From Bufo bufo (taxonomy: Eukaryota; Chordata; Amphibia; Anura; Bufonidae), in assembly GCF_905171765.1 (NCBI RefSeq), contig NC_053390.1, positions 579,416,471 to 579,480,470 of the forward strand: DNA of 64,000 nucleotides. The letters run 5' to 3'. The position numbers were made by a program, and so were the translations under genes. The number at the start of each line of letters is the position of its first letter. Position 1 is the stretch's first letter. Of this stretch, positions 54,034 to 64,000 are shown piece by piece. Under the pieces are notes generated by a model, which saw only the letters and a list, made by a program, of their open reading frames with translations, ran no database searches and was not told the DNA's origin.

Positions 54034-54309
54034 TACATGCCTTATTGCATTTTCTATGTTGTGTTGATGATTGCAATGATGGTTTCTGAAAAGAACAGTA
54101 CATTAGGATGTGACACAGTATTTTGTCTCTACTTCTGTTTCATGCATGGGGGAAAAACCTGATTATGCTAGTCCTGATTGCTGCTATTATTTGGGTATTA
54201 CATATGTCTGTATACTCATGTACTGTGATGTTATACTATGTGATCATGCACCAACCTTTGTTTGTTATATTTCAATAAAACGAGTAAAAAAAAAAAAAAA
54301 AGATCTGTC

Positions 54310-54516
54310 CAGTCTTCATATACGTCAGTTCAAAGTCACTTGTTGCAATCCCCATGCAATAACAAAAACAGCTTTGTTAGAAATTTGTGTTACACCTCTC
54401 CTATTCCTCTAATAAATGTATCACTAAGTAACTGGGTGTTACCATCCCTCATGTGAGAGGGGTGTGTCCCTATATGTCCAAATAATCTTGACAGTATATA
54501 AGTAAATATGTTTATG
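54310..54516. other. Unannotated spacer
   Basis: Nothing is recognised between the LINE tail and the next Tc1 element. Confidence 0.45.
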
Positions 54517-54857
54517 TACAGTGCTGCTCATAATTATTCATACCCCTGGCAAATTTTTACTTAAAGTTACTTTTATTCAACCAGCAAGTAATTTTTTGAC
54601 GGGAAATGACATAGGTGTCTCCCAAAAGATAAGACGATGTACAAGAGGCCTTATTGTGGAGGAAAAAAAAAATTTCTCAGCTTTTATTTACATTTGAGCA
54701 AAAAGTGTCCAGTCCAAAATTATTCATACCCTTCACAAACTGTCACAGTCTGTGGGAAAATCAAAAGTTCTATACCATTCCAAATAGTCCAAGCTGTTCA
54801 AAAGCATCCTAACTACCCTGATTAATTGGGAACAGCTGTTTTAATCAACTCAACAGG

Positions 54858-55648
54858 TGTCACGGCTGTATGTGAGCAACAAGAGCATACACAGTAAATA
54901 GAGCTACTGACCGGACCCAAACTAGGGAGGATAAAGGATGACCCATGTCAGACCCTCAAAGCTCTCCCTATGCTGCTAAGCACATGCCCGGATCCAAATG
55001 GTGGATCGAGGCATGCCCGCGTACCTAAGACTGATGACCACTGTAACCCCTACAATAGTGGAAGGGGCACGGCCACCGGTGCCCTGCTCAGTATATGGAC
55101 GGAACCGGGGTCGTCTCGGATCCAGTCAACAAACAAACAGAAACACACAATGTCTGCACACTTAACTGAAGGAGCTGCATGCAGCAGAGAAGACAGATCC
55201 AAAGACAGCTGGCAATATCCGGAGTACTTGCTGCAGCAGAACACAGGTCCAGTGAAATGATAGCACACAATTGAAGATGCTCAAGCGAGAGATACAACTC
55301 AAATGAGAAATATAATCCGCACCCTAGAAAGGAGGAGGGGTGATTTAAAGGCAGAGAAATCAAACACCGAAAAAAAAAAAATAAGAAGGAAAATTAAGCA
55401 TAGGATGAGACTATGTATTACTGTATTGTTGTTTTGTGATACCAAGATGTAATACTGTAGACTTTTACTATTTCTAATAAAAAAAAAACACAGAAGGAAC
55501 AGCTGGGAGGAAGGAAACAGAAAGTAAAGACCTCATCACTGGGGCGGAGAAACAGAGCAGAGAGAACTCCTCCAAGCTCTAGTAGTAACATCATCACAGG
55601 GGTGGAGAAACAGAGCTGTGAGAACGTCTCAAAGCTCTGGTAGTGACA
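54858..55648 (-). repeat. Chromovirus 3' LTR, with a secondary insertion
   Basis: 791 bases, TGTCACGGCTGTATGTGAGC to GGTAGTGACA. It is 124 bases longer than its partner because of the insert at 55368-55491. Confidence 0.93.
55368..55491 (+). mobile_element. Poly-A insertion within the 3' LTR
   Basis: Absent from the partner LTR at the equivalent site. The flanks AAACAC (55362-55367) and AAACAC (55486-55491) form a target duplication. The insert starts CGAAAAAAAAAAAATAAG and ends TTTCTAATAAAAAAAAAA, with an AATAAA-like signal, so it looks like a 5'-truncated retroposed sequence, perhaps a LINE tail. It must post-date the Gypsy insertion. Confidence 0.8.
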
Positions 55649-58250
55649 GTACCCCCCCCTCTACGGGTGGACTCCGGACACCCAGGACCCACCTTCTCAG
55701 GATGAGCCCTATGAAATGACCTGATGAGGCGAGTGGATTTAATGTCCGACACCGGAACCCACATCCTCTCCTCAGGACCATAACCCTTCCAATGAACGAG
55801 GTACTGAAGAGAACCGCGGACAATGCGAGAGTCCACAATTCTGGAAACCTCAAACTCCAGATTGCCATCAACCAAAATCGGAGGAGGAGGCAAAGAGGAG
55901 GGTACATTGGGCTGGACATATGGTTTTAAGAGAGATCTGTGAAATACATTATGTATCTTCCAAACCCGTGGAAGATCAAGACGGAAGGCAACAGGATTGA
56001 CGACTGACAAGATTTTATAAGGCCTAATAAACTTGGGACCCAATTTCCAGGAGGGAACCTTCAGTTTAATATTTCTTGTAGACAACCACACCAGATCACC
56101 CACATTCAGGTCCGGACCAGGCACACGTCTCTTATCAGCCACACGCTTAAACTTCTCACTCATCTTTCTAAGATTACTCTGAATCTTTTGCCAAATGGTA
56201 GACAAAGACGAGGAAAATCTCTCCTCCTCAGGCAAACCAGAAGGAGCCCCTCCCGAGAATGTCCCAAACTGCGGATGGAACCCATATGCACCAAAGAATG
56301 GTGACTTATCAGAAGATTCCTGACGACGGTTGTTCAGAGCAAACTCAGCAAGAGGGAGAAAAGAACACCAATCCTCCTGGTTCTCTGCCACAAAACAGCG
56401 CAAATATGTCTCCAGATTCTGATTAAGGCGCTCAGTCTGACCATTCGACTGCGGGTGAAAAGCAGAAGAGAAGGACAGCCGAACCCCCAGGCGAGAACAG
56501 AAAGCCTTCCAGAACCTGGACACAAACTGCATGCCTCTATCGGAAACAATATCAGAAGGAATGCCATGCAATTTAACAATATGGTCGACAAAAGCTTGCG
56601 CCAACGTTTTAGCATTGGGTAAACCAGGGAAAGGTACGAAATGAGCCATCTTGCTAAAACGGTCCACCACCACCAGGATCACCGACTTCCCTGAGGAACG
56701 AGGAAGATCCGTGATAAAGTCCATGGACAGGTGTGTCCAAGGACGGGAAGGTATGGGTAACGGGAGAAGGGAACCTGAAGGCCGCGAACGAGGGACCTTA
56801 GTGCGAGCGCACGTCTCACAAGCAGCCACAAAACCCTCCACCGACTTACGAAGAGCCGGCCACCAAAATCTCCGAGCAATGAGATCTACCGTGGCTCTAC
56901 TCCCGGGGTGACCAGCAAGAACAGTATCATGATGCTCCTTGAAGAGTTTGTGACATAGCTCAGGAGGCACAAACAACTTCCCAGAAGGACAACGGGCAGG
57001 TGCCTCAGTCTGGGCAGCCTGGACCTCGGCCTCCAAATCAGAATACAGAGCAGAAACAACTACCCCCTCCGCCAAAATGGGACCCGGGTCCTCGGAGTTT
57101 CCTCCTCCCGGAAAACAGCGAGAGAGAGCATCAGCCTTCACATTTTTGATCCCAGGGCGGAATGTAAAGACAAAATTGAATCTGGAGAAGAACAGAGACC
57201 ATCTGGCCTGTCTCGGATTCATACGCTTGGCCGACTCCAAGTATGCCAGATTCTTATGGTCGGTAAAAACGGTGATAGGGTGCCTGGCCCCCTCCAACCA
57301 ATGGCGCCATTCCTCGAAAGCCAACTTGATGGCCAACAACTCCCTATCTCCCACATCATAGTTTCTCTCTGCCGGGGAGAGTTTTTTAGAGAAAAAGGCA
57401 CAGGGTCGCCATTTGGCAGGAGAAGGGCCCTGGGACAAAACCGCACCCACACCCACCTCTGAAGCATCCACCTCAACAATAAAAGGTAAGGAAACATTGG
57501 GATGCACCAAGACGGGAGCAGACGCAAAACTCTCTTTAATCTTAGAAAAAGCTGCAAGCGCCTCCTCCGACCAAGAGGAAAAATCCGCCCCCTTTTTTGT
57601 CATGTCAGTGAGGGGTTTGACCACAGAGGAATAATTCAAAATTAACTTTCTGTAATAGTTCGCAAAACCCAGAAAGCGCATCAATGCCTTCTGATTCTCA
57701 GGAAGCTCCCACTCAAGTACAGCACGGACCTTCTCCGGATCCATGCGAAAACCAGAAGCAGAGAGGAGAAAACCCAGAAATTGAATCTCCGATACCATAA
57801 AAACACATTTCTCCAGTTTGGCGTACAATTTATTTTCCCGCAGAATCCGCAGAACCTGAAAAAGATGATCCTGATGGGTCTGAACATCAGGGGAAAAAAT
57901 CAAAATATCATCAATATACACCAATACAAATTTCCCCATTAAATGGTAGAAAATACTATTAACAAAATGCTGAAAGACGGCCGGAGCATTCATCAGGCCG
58001 AAAGGCATAACGAGATTCTCGAAATGCCCGTTAGGGGTATTAAAGGCCGTTTTCCATTCATCCCCCTCTCTGACCCTGACCAGGTTGTACACGCCTCTCA
58101 AATCCAATTTGGAAAAAACCTTGGCCCCAACAATTTGGTTGAAGAGGTCCGGGATCAGAGGAAGGGGATAGGGATCGCGAATCGTGATATGGTTCAGCTC
58201 CCTAAAATCTAGGCAAGGTCTCAGAGAGCCATCTTTTTTTTAACAAAAAA
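55594..58250 (-). pseudogene. Chromovirus pol: RT, RNase H, integrase and chromodomain
   Basis: The 837-residue frame from 58107 has YIDD (RT, near residue 66), RNase H with EVDASEVG (about 213) and the integrase zinc finger (HHDTVLAGHPGS to CETCARTK). The integrase core has Asp in MDFITDLP (about 461), Asp in SDRGMQF (about 520) and Glu in NGQTERLNQ (about 558). A GPY/F-like region and a chromodomain (about 750-798, EFEVSRIVDSR to VHWKGYG) follow. The frame is open upstream of 58107 to about 58220 (DGSLRPCLDFRELN), where RT joins the protease frame through a shift at a run of T/A at 58236-58252. The chromodomain probably directs integration into marked chromatin. It ends inside the 3' LTR. 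Confidence 0.93.
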
Positions 58251-59869
58251 AAAACCAGCGGCAACAGGTGATTTTGAGGGACGAATATGCCCCTTATCGA
58301 GACTCTCGGAGATATAGGTTCGCATTGCGATTCTTTCCGGTTGTGAGAGATTGTAGAGGCGTGCCTTTGGCAGCTTGGCGCCGGGAATGAGGTTAATGGG
58401 ACAGTCAAACTCCCGGTGAGGAGGTAGCTCCTGAACACCGCTCTCGGAAAACACGTCCGAGAAATCAGAGAGAAATGATGGCACAGTTTTAGTAGACACC
58501 TCTGCAAAAGTCGTTGTGAGACAATTCTCTCTACAAAAGTCACTCCACTCATTTATTTGCCTTCCTTGCCAATCAATAGTGGGGTTATGTCTAGTGAGCC
58601 AGGGTAACCCCAAAACTAAAGGAGAAGGCAATCCGTTAAGGACGAAACAAGATATATCCTCCACATGAGTGTCACCTACAGCTAACCGGATATTGTGAAC
58701 AATGCCCTTCAGGGATCTCTGTGAGAGTGGAGCAGAGTCAATAGCAAAAACAGGTATATCCTTTTCTAATGTGCAAACCTGAAAACCATGCATGGCTACA
58801 AATTAAGTGTCAATAAGATTGACGGCCGCTCCACTATCGACAAAAATCTCACAAGAAATTACTTTGCTCTCTAGCGCCACCCTGGCAGACAGGAGAAAAC
58901 GGGAACTGCAGGTCAGAGGAAAAGCATCAATTCCTACATCAACTTTGCCCAAAGTAGCAGATGAAGCAGAGTTTGATGATTTACCTTTTGAGGTTTTTCT
59001 CTTATTATCACTCTTAGTATAGTTCAAGAATCTCCTAGACGGACAAACATTTGACAAATGACCTATGCCCCCACAACAAAAACACACCATACTCTGAGGA
59101 CTAAATCCTCTTTTATCAGGGGCAAGTCGACCTAGCTGCATGGGCTCCTCCTCAGAGGGGATCGAGACAGGATGAGGCCCCTGCACACTGAATGAGTCCG
59201 CACCACTGCCCCTAGACTGACAATGGCTGGACAGAGAGGTCTCGTTTCTTTCTCTTAGACGCCTGTCAAGGTGTACCGCCAATGACATGGCAGACTCTAA
59301 GGACGTTGGTCTCTCATGGAAAGCAAACGCATCCTTCAATCTCTCTGAGAGACCATGACAGAACTGACTCCGGAGTGCAGCATCATTCCAACCTGAATCA
59401 GCTGCCCATCTCCGAAATTCAGAACAATAAAGCTCCGCAGACAGTTTGCTCTGCATAAAAAACGTAAGTTAGATTCGGCCAGAGCAACACGATCCGGGTC
59501 ATCATATATCTGCCCCAGGGCCACAAAAAATCTTTCCACGGATCGAAGGGAGGGATCCCCCGATGGCAGTGAAAAAGCCCAAGTCTGAGCATTACCCCTG
59601 AGCAGGGAGATGACAATCCTCACCCTCTGCTCCTCATTACCAGAGGAATGGGGACACAAGCAAAAATGGAGTTTGCATGCCTCTCTAAAGCGAACAAAAT
59701 TCTCACTGCCCCCGGAGAACGTTTCCGGAAGTGAGACCTTTGGCTCGCAACAGACTCCATGGGCCGGAGCATAGCCCAATGCATGAAGCTGAGTCATAGA
59801 TTGACGGAGATCCGCTACCTCCAAAGAAAGACCCTGCATGCGGTCAACCAGGCCAGAAAGAGGATCCAT
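58221..59869 (-). pseudogene. Chromovirus gag-protease, frameshifted with a stop
   Basis: Gag begins MDPLSGLVDRMQGLSLEVAD at 59869 (capsid region LPETFSGGSENFVRFREAC). Near 59450 the reading moves to another frame (LSAELYCSEFRRWAADSGW). The frame holds a zinc knuckle C-x2-C-x4-H-x4-C (CFCCGGIGHLSNVC, near 59080) and the retropepsin motif FVDSGAAVNLID near 58830. A TAA at 58803-58805 follows directly, and the same frame continues with protease (PLVLGLPWLTRHNP near 58615) and the RT N-terminus until 58221. So one frameshift and one nonsense codon lie here. Confidence 0.92.
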
Positions 59870-59900
59870 GTCAAAAAGGACGGTTTTTGGCGGATTATAA

Positions 59901-60567
59901 TGTCACGGCTGTATGTGAGCAACAAGAGCATACACAGTAAATAGAGCTACTGACCGGACCCAAACTAGGGAGGATAAAGGGTGACCCCTGTCAGACCCTC
60001 AAAGCTCTCCCTATGCTGCTAAGCACATGCCCGGATCCAAATGGTGGATCGAGGCATGCCCGCGTACCTAAGACTGATGACCACTGTAACCCCTACAATA
60101 GTGGAAGGGGCACGGCCACCGGTGCCCTGCTCAGTATATGGACGGAACCGGGGTCGTCTCGGATCCAGTCAACAAACAAACAGAAACACACAATGTCTGC
60201 ACACTTAACTGAAGGAGCTGCATGCAGCAGAGAAGACAGATCCAAAGACAGCTGGCAATATCCGGAGTACTTGCTGCAGCAGAACACAGGTCCAGTGAAA
60301 TGATAGCACACAAGTGAAGATGCTCAAGCGAGAGATACAACTCAAATGAGAAATATAATCCGCACCCTAGAAAGGAGGAGGGGTGATTTAAAGGCAGAGA
60401 AATCAAACACAGAAGGAACAGCTGGGAGGAAGGAAACTTAAAGTAAAGACCTCATCACAGGGGCGTAGAAACTGAGCAGAGAGAACTCCTCCAAGCTCTA
60501 GTAGTAACATGATCACAGGGGTGGAGAAACAGAGCTGTGAGAACGTCTCAAAGCTCTGGTAGTGACA
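59901..60567 (-). repeat. Chromovirus 5' LTR
   Basis: 667 bases, TGTCACGGCTGTATGTGAGC to GGTAGTGACA, without the poly-A insert. The interior side in element orientation starts TTATAATCCGCC. I could not match it to a tRNA primer. Confidence 0.93.
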
Positions 60568-60612
60568 ACAGGTGAAAAACAGCAGCTCTCTGCAGTTGGT
60601 TTTGGACAGTCA

Positions 60613-61584
60613 TTGCTAAGACAAAGGAGCTCAGTGAGGACCTGCGGCTGCGCCTTGTGGCTGCTCACAAGTCAGGAAATGGCTACAAGGCCATTTCTAA
60701 ATGTTTTCAAGTTCCAGTGGCTACAGTGCAAATATTATAAAAAAAATACAAGATGTTCTGCACTGTGGAAAATCTCAGAGGACGTGGTCGGAAACCAATA
60801 GTGACACCTGTGCTGGCCAGAAGAATAGTTAGAGAGGTGAAAAAGAATCCAAGGATCACCACCAAGGCCATCCTGGTGAATCTGGGCTCTGCTGGTGGCA
60901 ATGTCTCAAGGCAGACAATCCAATGGACACTGCACAATGCAGACCAAGGAGGACGCCACTTCTCTAGATAAGGCACACAAAAGCTCGCTTGACCCTTGCA
61001 AAAGTTCATCTGGACAAAGAAGAAGACTTCTGGTCTTCTGTGTTATAGTCAGATGAAACAAAAATTTTATTGTTTGGTCACAATGATGTTTCCTTCATTT
61101 GGCGTAAAAAAGGAGAAGCCTTTAACCCAAAGAACACCATCCCCACTGTCAAACATGGTGGTGGGAACCTAATGCTTTGGGGGGGGGGAGGTTTCAGCCA
61201 ATGGACCAGGGAACCTAATCACAGTAAGCGGCACCATGAAAAAAGACGACAACATCAGGCAGTCTGCAGAGAAACTTGGACATTTCAGCATGACAATGAC
61301 CCAAAACACACAGCAAAGTGGTGAAGAAATGGTTAGCAGACAACAACATTAAAGTTTTGGAGTGGCCCAGCCAGAGTCCAGACTTGAATCCAATTGAGAA
61401 TCTGTGGAGGGAGCTAAAGATCAGGGTGATGGCAAGAAGACCCTCCAACCTGAAAGATTTGGAGCTCATTGCTAAAGATGAATGGGCAAAAATACCTGTG
61501 GAGACATGCAAAAAGCTGGTCTGCAATTATAGGAAGCATTTGATTGCTGTAATAGCCAATAAAGGCTTTTCTATTGATTATTGA
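60613..61584 (+). pseudogene. Tc1-like transposase pseudogene
   Basis: The N-terminus reads AKTKELSEDLRLRLVAAHKS, but the position of the initiator holds ATT, so no start is visible there. The DNA-binding half follows in part (YKAISKCFQVPVATVQ) and then VSRQTIQWTLHNA near 60910. Frames are broken at several places between 60740 and 61310, including where SDET-like sequence would be expected (61050). The last part 61318-61584 has [20 protein letters not shown] (catalytic Glu) and ends KGFSIDY. The second catalytic Asp region is FQHDNDPKH near 61283. Non-functional. Confidence 0.9.
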
Positions 61585-61800
61585 GAAGGGTATGAATAAT
61601 TTTGGACTGGACACTTTTTGCTCAAATGTAAATAAAAGCTGAGAAATGTTTTTTTCCCACAATAATGCCTCTTGTACATCGTCTTATTATCTTTTGGGAG
61701 ACACCTATGTCAATTCCGGTCAAAAGATTACTTGCTGGTTGAATAAAAGTAACTAAGTCAAAATTTGCCAGGGGTCTGAATACTTATGGTCAGCACTGTA

Positions 61801-61896
61801 TATACTATCTATTGCTTTTTATATTGTTTCCATCCTCCATTAATTTAGGGTTAAACTGAACAAATTTCTAGAGGGCAGTAATGGTATATAAAACGT
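61801..61896. other. Short unannotated spacer
   Basis: Nothing is recognised. Confidence 0.4.
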
Positions 61897-61899
61897 TTA

Positions 61900-62223
61900 G
61901 GGTACAGCCATGCGTAGCGTAGATTTTATGCAGTGGATTTGCATGCGTAAAATTTACAGCATTTACATTAGCAGCAAAATGGGATTGTAACTAACACGTA
62001 CTGCAAAGCGTCTGCAATGAAATTCACACATAACTTGACATGTGGTGCTGATTTTAAATCCATAGCATGTCATTTTATGTTACGGTTTTCTGCCGTGCAA
62101 TGCAAATGGTGAAATCTGCAGCAAATACTCAGCATTTCCATGCAAATCTGTGGTGCAGATTGCATTGCTGTGTATTTTAACCATTTATGCTGAGATTTTT
62201 CCCCGCTATGTGTGAGCATACCC
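61900..62223. repeat. Harbinger-type MITE with TTA duplication
   Basis: GGGTACAGCCATGCGTAGCG and CGCTATGTGTGAGCATACCC are imperfect inverted partners, flanked by TTA (61897-61899 and 62224-62226). Non-coding. Confidence 0.8.
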
Positions 62224-62232
62224 TTAGAGTTG

Positions 62233-62542
62233 GGGCTCTTTCACGCGAGCAGATGCCGTGCGTGGAATCCGCTGCGTGAAAGAGTGCCAAGCTGTGCTCT
62301 GGACAGCAGAGACAAGGAGCATTAACATGATTGATAATGCTCTTTGCCTCTCTGTGATCTTTTTACTACAAAATCACAGTGACAACTTTATCTCTCTGTG
62401 ATTTTGTAGTAAAAAGATCACAGAGAGACATGGAGCATTATTAATCATGTTAATGCTCTGTGTCCCTGCTGTCCCGATCACAGCTTGAAACTCTTTCACT
62501 CAGCGGATTCCACACACAGCATCCGCTCGTGTGAAAGAGCCG
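62233..62542. repeat. Near-perfect palindromic MITE
   Basis: The left arm (GGGCTCTTTCACGCGAGC onward) and right arm (ending GCTCGTGTGAAAGAGCCG) pair along about 150 bases each, including TGATCTTTTTACTACAAAAT and its complement near the centre at about 62393. Confidence 0.92.
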
Positions 62543-62545
62543 TTG

Positions 62546-62959
62546 GGCTACTATCACACTAGCGTTTTTGCTGGATCCAGCAGGGTTCAGCAAAAACGCT
62601 TCCATTACTGATAATACAACCATCTGCATCTGTTATGAACGGATCCTGTTGTATTATCTTTACCATAGCCAAGACACATCCGTCATGAACTCCATAGAAA
62701 ACGGATCCGTTTGTCACAGAAAACTTGCATTGTGGGTGATGATGGATCAGTCTTGCTCCGCATCTCAGGAAGGAAAGCAAACCGCAGCATGCTGCTCTCC
62801 GGTATGGGAACGGAACGGAATGCATTTTGGAGCATTCCGTTCTGTTCAGTTCAGTTCAGTTTTGTCCCCATTGACAATGAATGGGGACAAAATGGAAGCA
62901 TTTTTTTACGGTATTGAGACCCTATACTGGAAAATATTAACGCTAGTGTGAAAGTAGCC
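62546..62959. repeat. MITE with GGCTACTATCACACTAGCGT ends
   Basis: The left GGCTACTATCACACTAGCGT and the right ACGCTAGTGTGAAAGTAGCC (mirror image) pair with two mismatches. Adjacent triplets are TTG and TAA. The interior holds a TTCAG repeat (CTGTTCAGTTCAGTTCAG) and inverted CCATTGACAATGAATGG. It follows the previous MITE almost directly. Confidence 0.85.
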
Positions 62960-63081
62960 TAACTGTGAGTCTGGACACCAGTAATCTTAACCTCAATCAC
63001 CCATTAAGATATGTATTTATGCTAGTTATTTCAAAATACGGCATTATAGTTCTTGTAGACAGAGACCTTATTAACACAAAT
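62960..63081. other. Short unannotated spacer
   Basis: Nothing is recognised; ends next to the solo LTR duplication. Confidence 0.4.
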
Positions 63082-63085
63082 ATAC

Positions 63086-63552
63086 TGTGACACAGTGAGG
63101 GGTTGTGTCTGGCAAGGCATGTATTTTTCTCCCAGCATGTGCGGCTGGGCTGGTTTCCTGCCAGGTGAGGTCAAATACTGGACCGGAGTTTAAGTCTCAG
63201 TCCGGGTTTTGGTAGCATCTGGCTGTCCTTAAATAGGCAGCTGGGCTCAGCAGAGATGTCTCTGTTTTTGGGATCTGAGGCTTTGTGCCATGCTGGAGGG
63301 CTGAGAACCGCATGCTGTGGAAACAGGCCCCCTAAAGCCTGCTGTGGACTACTGGAGGCAGAACTGTCAGCAAGGTGACTTGTGTTATATGAACTTTCCA
63401 TTGTGTGTGAATTAACACCAAGACTGCAAGGTTATATGCTGTTTTGTGCAATTGCCTCAAGTGTGAATAAACACTGACGTTTTGAGTTAAGAACTTGTAT
63501 TTTGCCTCTGTACTGCGCCCACTTACCCTATCTACCAGAGCGAAACCCCACA
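63086..63552 (+). mobile_element. Solo LTR, same family as 45543-46118
   Basis: TGTGACACAGTGAGG to GAAACCCCACA, flanked by ATAC on both sides (63082-63085 and 63553-63556). An AATAAA signal lies at about 63466. Its second half matches the LTR at 45543 (CCCCTAAAGCCTGCTGTGGA and CTACCAGAGC). The first halves differ more. Confidence 0.88.
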
Positions 63553-63556
63553 ATAC

Positions 63557-64000
63557 TCAGTAGGCAAATTTACTAATACTGTCTGAAAGTAAGGCCATGT
63601 AATGTAGACTTTAGACAGTTTTAAACTGCACCAGATTTATGACAGTGACTAATGTTGGCTGAGAAATATGGCACACCTATAGACTGTCCAGTCTTAAGGC
63701 CCTTTTACACGAGTAAAAGTTTACAAAACTGAGCTAAAGTGATTATTTCAATTATCTAGTAGTGTAAAAACATTGACTGATTGAACGACAAGTCATAATA
63801 GTTTAGTTTGTCATTCTTGTGATTGCTGATGTAAACCCTTAGGTGTAGACAGTGTGACAACTCGGGGTCACTTAGCTCTCCAAGATCGCCGTCTTCTCAG
63901 CTTAGACGATTGGCACACCTCAAGAAGCCACTCCAACACTGCATATTTAGGTACAAACTGGCCACAACCAGCTTTATTGTCACTTTTACAGGCATCAAAA
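63557..64000. other. Unannotated end region, possibly the start of another repeat
   Basis: Around 63697 the phrase TTAAGGCCCTTTTACACGAG resembles a MITE terminus. From about 63856 TGTGACAACTCGGGGTCAC begins GC-richer sequence that may be an LTR cut by the window edge. Neither is confirmed. Confidence 0.35.

Larger units (their letters stand above)
48083..54299 (+). mobile_element. Near full-length L1-like LINE (Tx1/L1 group)
   Basis: A 10-base repeat AAGATCTGTC flanks the element (48073-48082 and 54300-54309), and a run of about 15 A ends it at 54286-54300. The 5' end GGGGGGCGTGGCC is L1-like. It encodes ORF1 (coiled-coil and RNA-binding region) and ORF2 (AP endonuclease, RT, C-terminal zinc knuckle). 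Both frames are broken. Removing the solo LTR at 53150-53844 leaves about 5.5 kb, close to a full L1. The preserved 5' end is notable, since most LINE copies are 5' truncated. Confidence 0.93.
54858..60567 (-). mobile_element. Chromodomain-bearing Gypsy element (chromovirus type), minus strand
   Basis: Two LTRs (54858-55648 and 59901-60567) and a 5-bp duplication ACAGG at 54853-54857 and 60568-60572. The interior encodes gag with a zinc knuckle, protease with DSG, RT, RNase H, integrase and a C-terminal chromodomain, all on the minus strand. Next to the 3' LTR is a strong polypurine tract AGAGGGGGGGTAC in element orientation (55649-55661). The LTRs differ at roughly ten sites by eye, apart from one later 124-base insertion, so the copy is young. 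Three breaks (a gag frameshift, a stop near the protease end and an RT frameshift) disable it. Confidence 0.95.
54519..61798 (+). mobile_element. Tc1-like transposon split by a Gypsy element
   Basis: CAGTGCTGCTCATAATTATT on the left and its inverted partner ending CTTATGGTCAGCACTG on the right are flanked by TA (54517-54518 and 61799-61800). The terminal repeats pair for about 200 bases (for example CAGCTTTTATTTACATTTGA in both). Removing the Gypsy element and its 5-bp duplication leaves about 1.57 kb. Confidence 0.94.

Noticed and set aside
55050..55363. Short minus-strand frames inside both chromovirus LTRs
   Set aside because: Identical in the two LTRs because the LTRs are identical; no coding evidence.
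1..64000. Host protein-coding exons
   Set aside because: No spliced-gene signals or conserved non-transposon domains were recognisable; short exons could still be missed without homology searches.

Overview
This window looks like intergenic DNA from a vertebrate, most likely a frog or toad. That inference rests on the mix of elements: a DIRS1-type tyrosine-recombinase retrotransposon, several Tc1-like families, a chromodomain Gypsy element, an L1/Tx1-like LINE, hAT elements, and many palindromic MITEs with 3-bp TTA/TAA or 4-bp TTAA target duplications. I see no host exon, rRNA, tRNA or CRISPR array. Nearly every long reading frame belongs to a transposable element or is a shadow of one.

Layout. 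1-3446: old MITE and transposon fragments. 3455-14452: an 11-kb hAT element with an exact 8-bp target duplication. It carries a broken BED-finger transposase between two large tandem arrays: about 8.4 copies of a 295-bp unit directly upstream of the transposase start, and about 28.6 copies of a 141-bp unit downstream of its stop. 14461-17634: MITEs and a SINE. 17639-25256: a complete minus-strand Gypsy element (LTRs, broken gag, nearly intact pol). 25262-27139: a Tc1/mariner remnant and palindromic MITEs in an inverted arrangement. 27408-28443: a Tc1 copy. 28776-29775: a long inverted repeat and a minisatellite. 30677-38491: a DIRS element with inverted terminal repeats, an internal complementary region, and gag, RT-RNase H and recombinase frames; a 2-kb TTAA element sits in its leader.

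38825-43629: a Tc1 copy containing a hAT copy, which in turn contains another Tc1 copy and a MITE. 44278-46118: MITEs, a TA microsatellite and a solo LTR. 46124-47731: a minus-strand Tc1 copy. 48083-54299: a near full-length L1-like LINE containing a solo LTR. 54519-61798: a Tc1 copy split by a minus-strand chromodomain Gypsy element, one LTR of which holds a later poly-A insertion. 61900-64000: three MITEs, a second solo LTR of the 45543 family, and the start of an unidentified repeat.

The elements do not act as one pathway. Nesting and target-site duplications give a relative insertion history. Most proteins are broken by stops or frameshifts; the DIRS gag and recombinase frames are open. 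The most unusual object is the hAT element that carries and amplifies its own satellite-like arrays.
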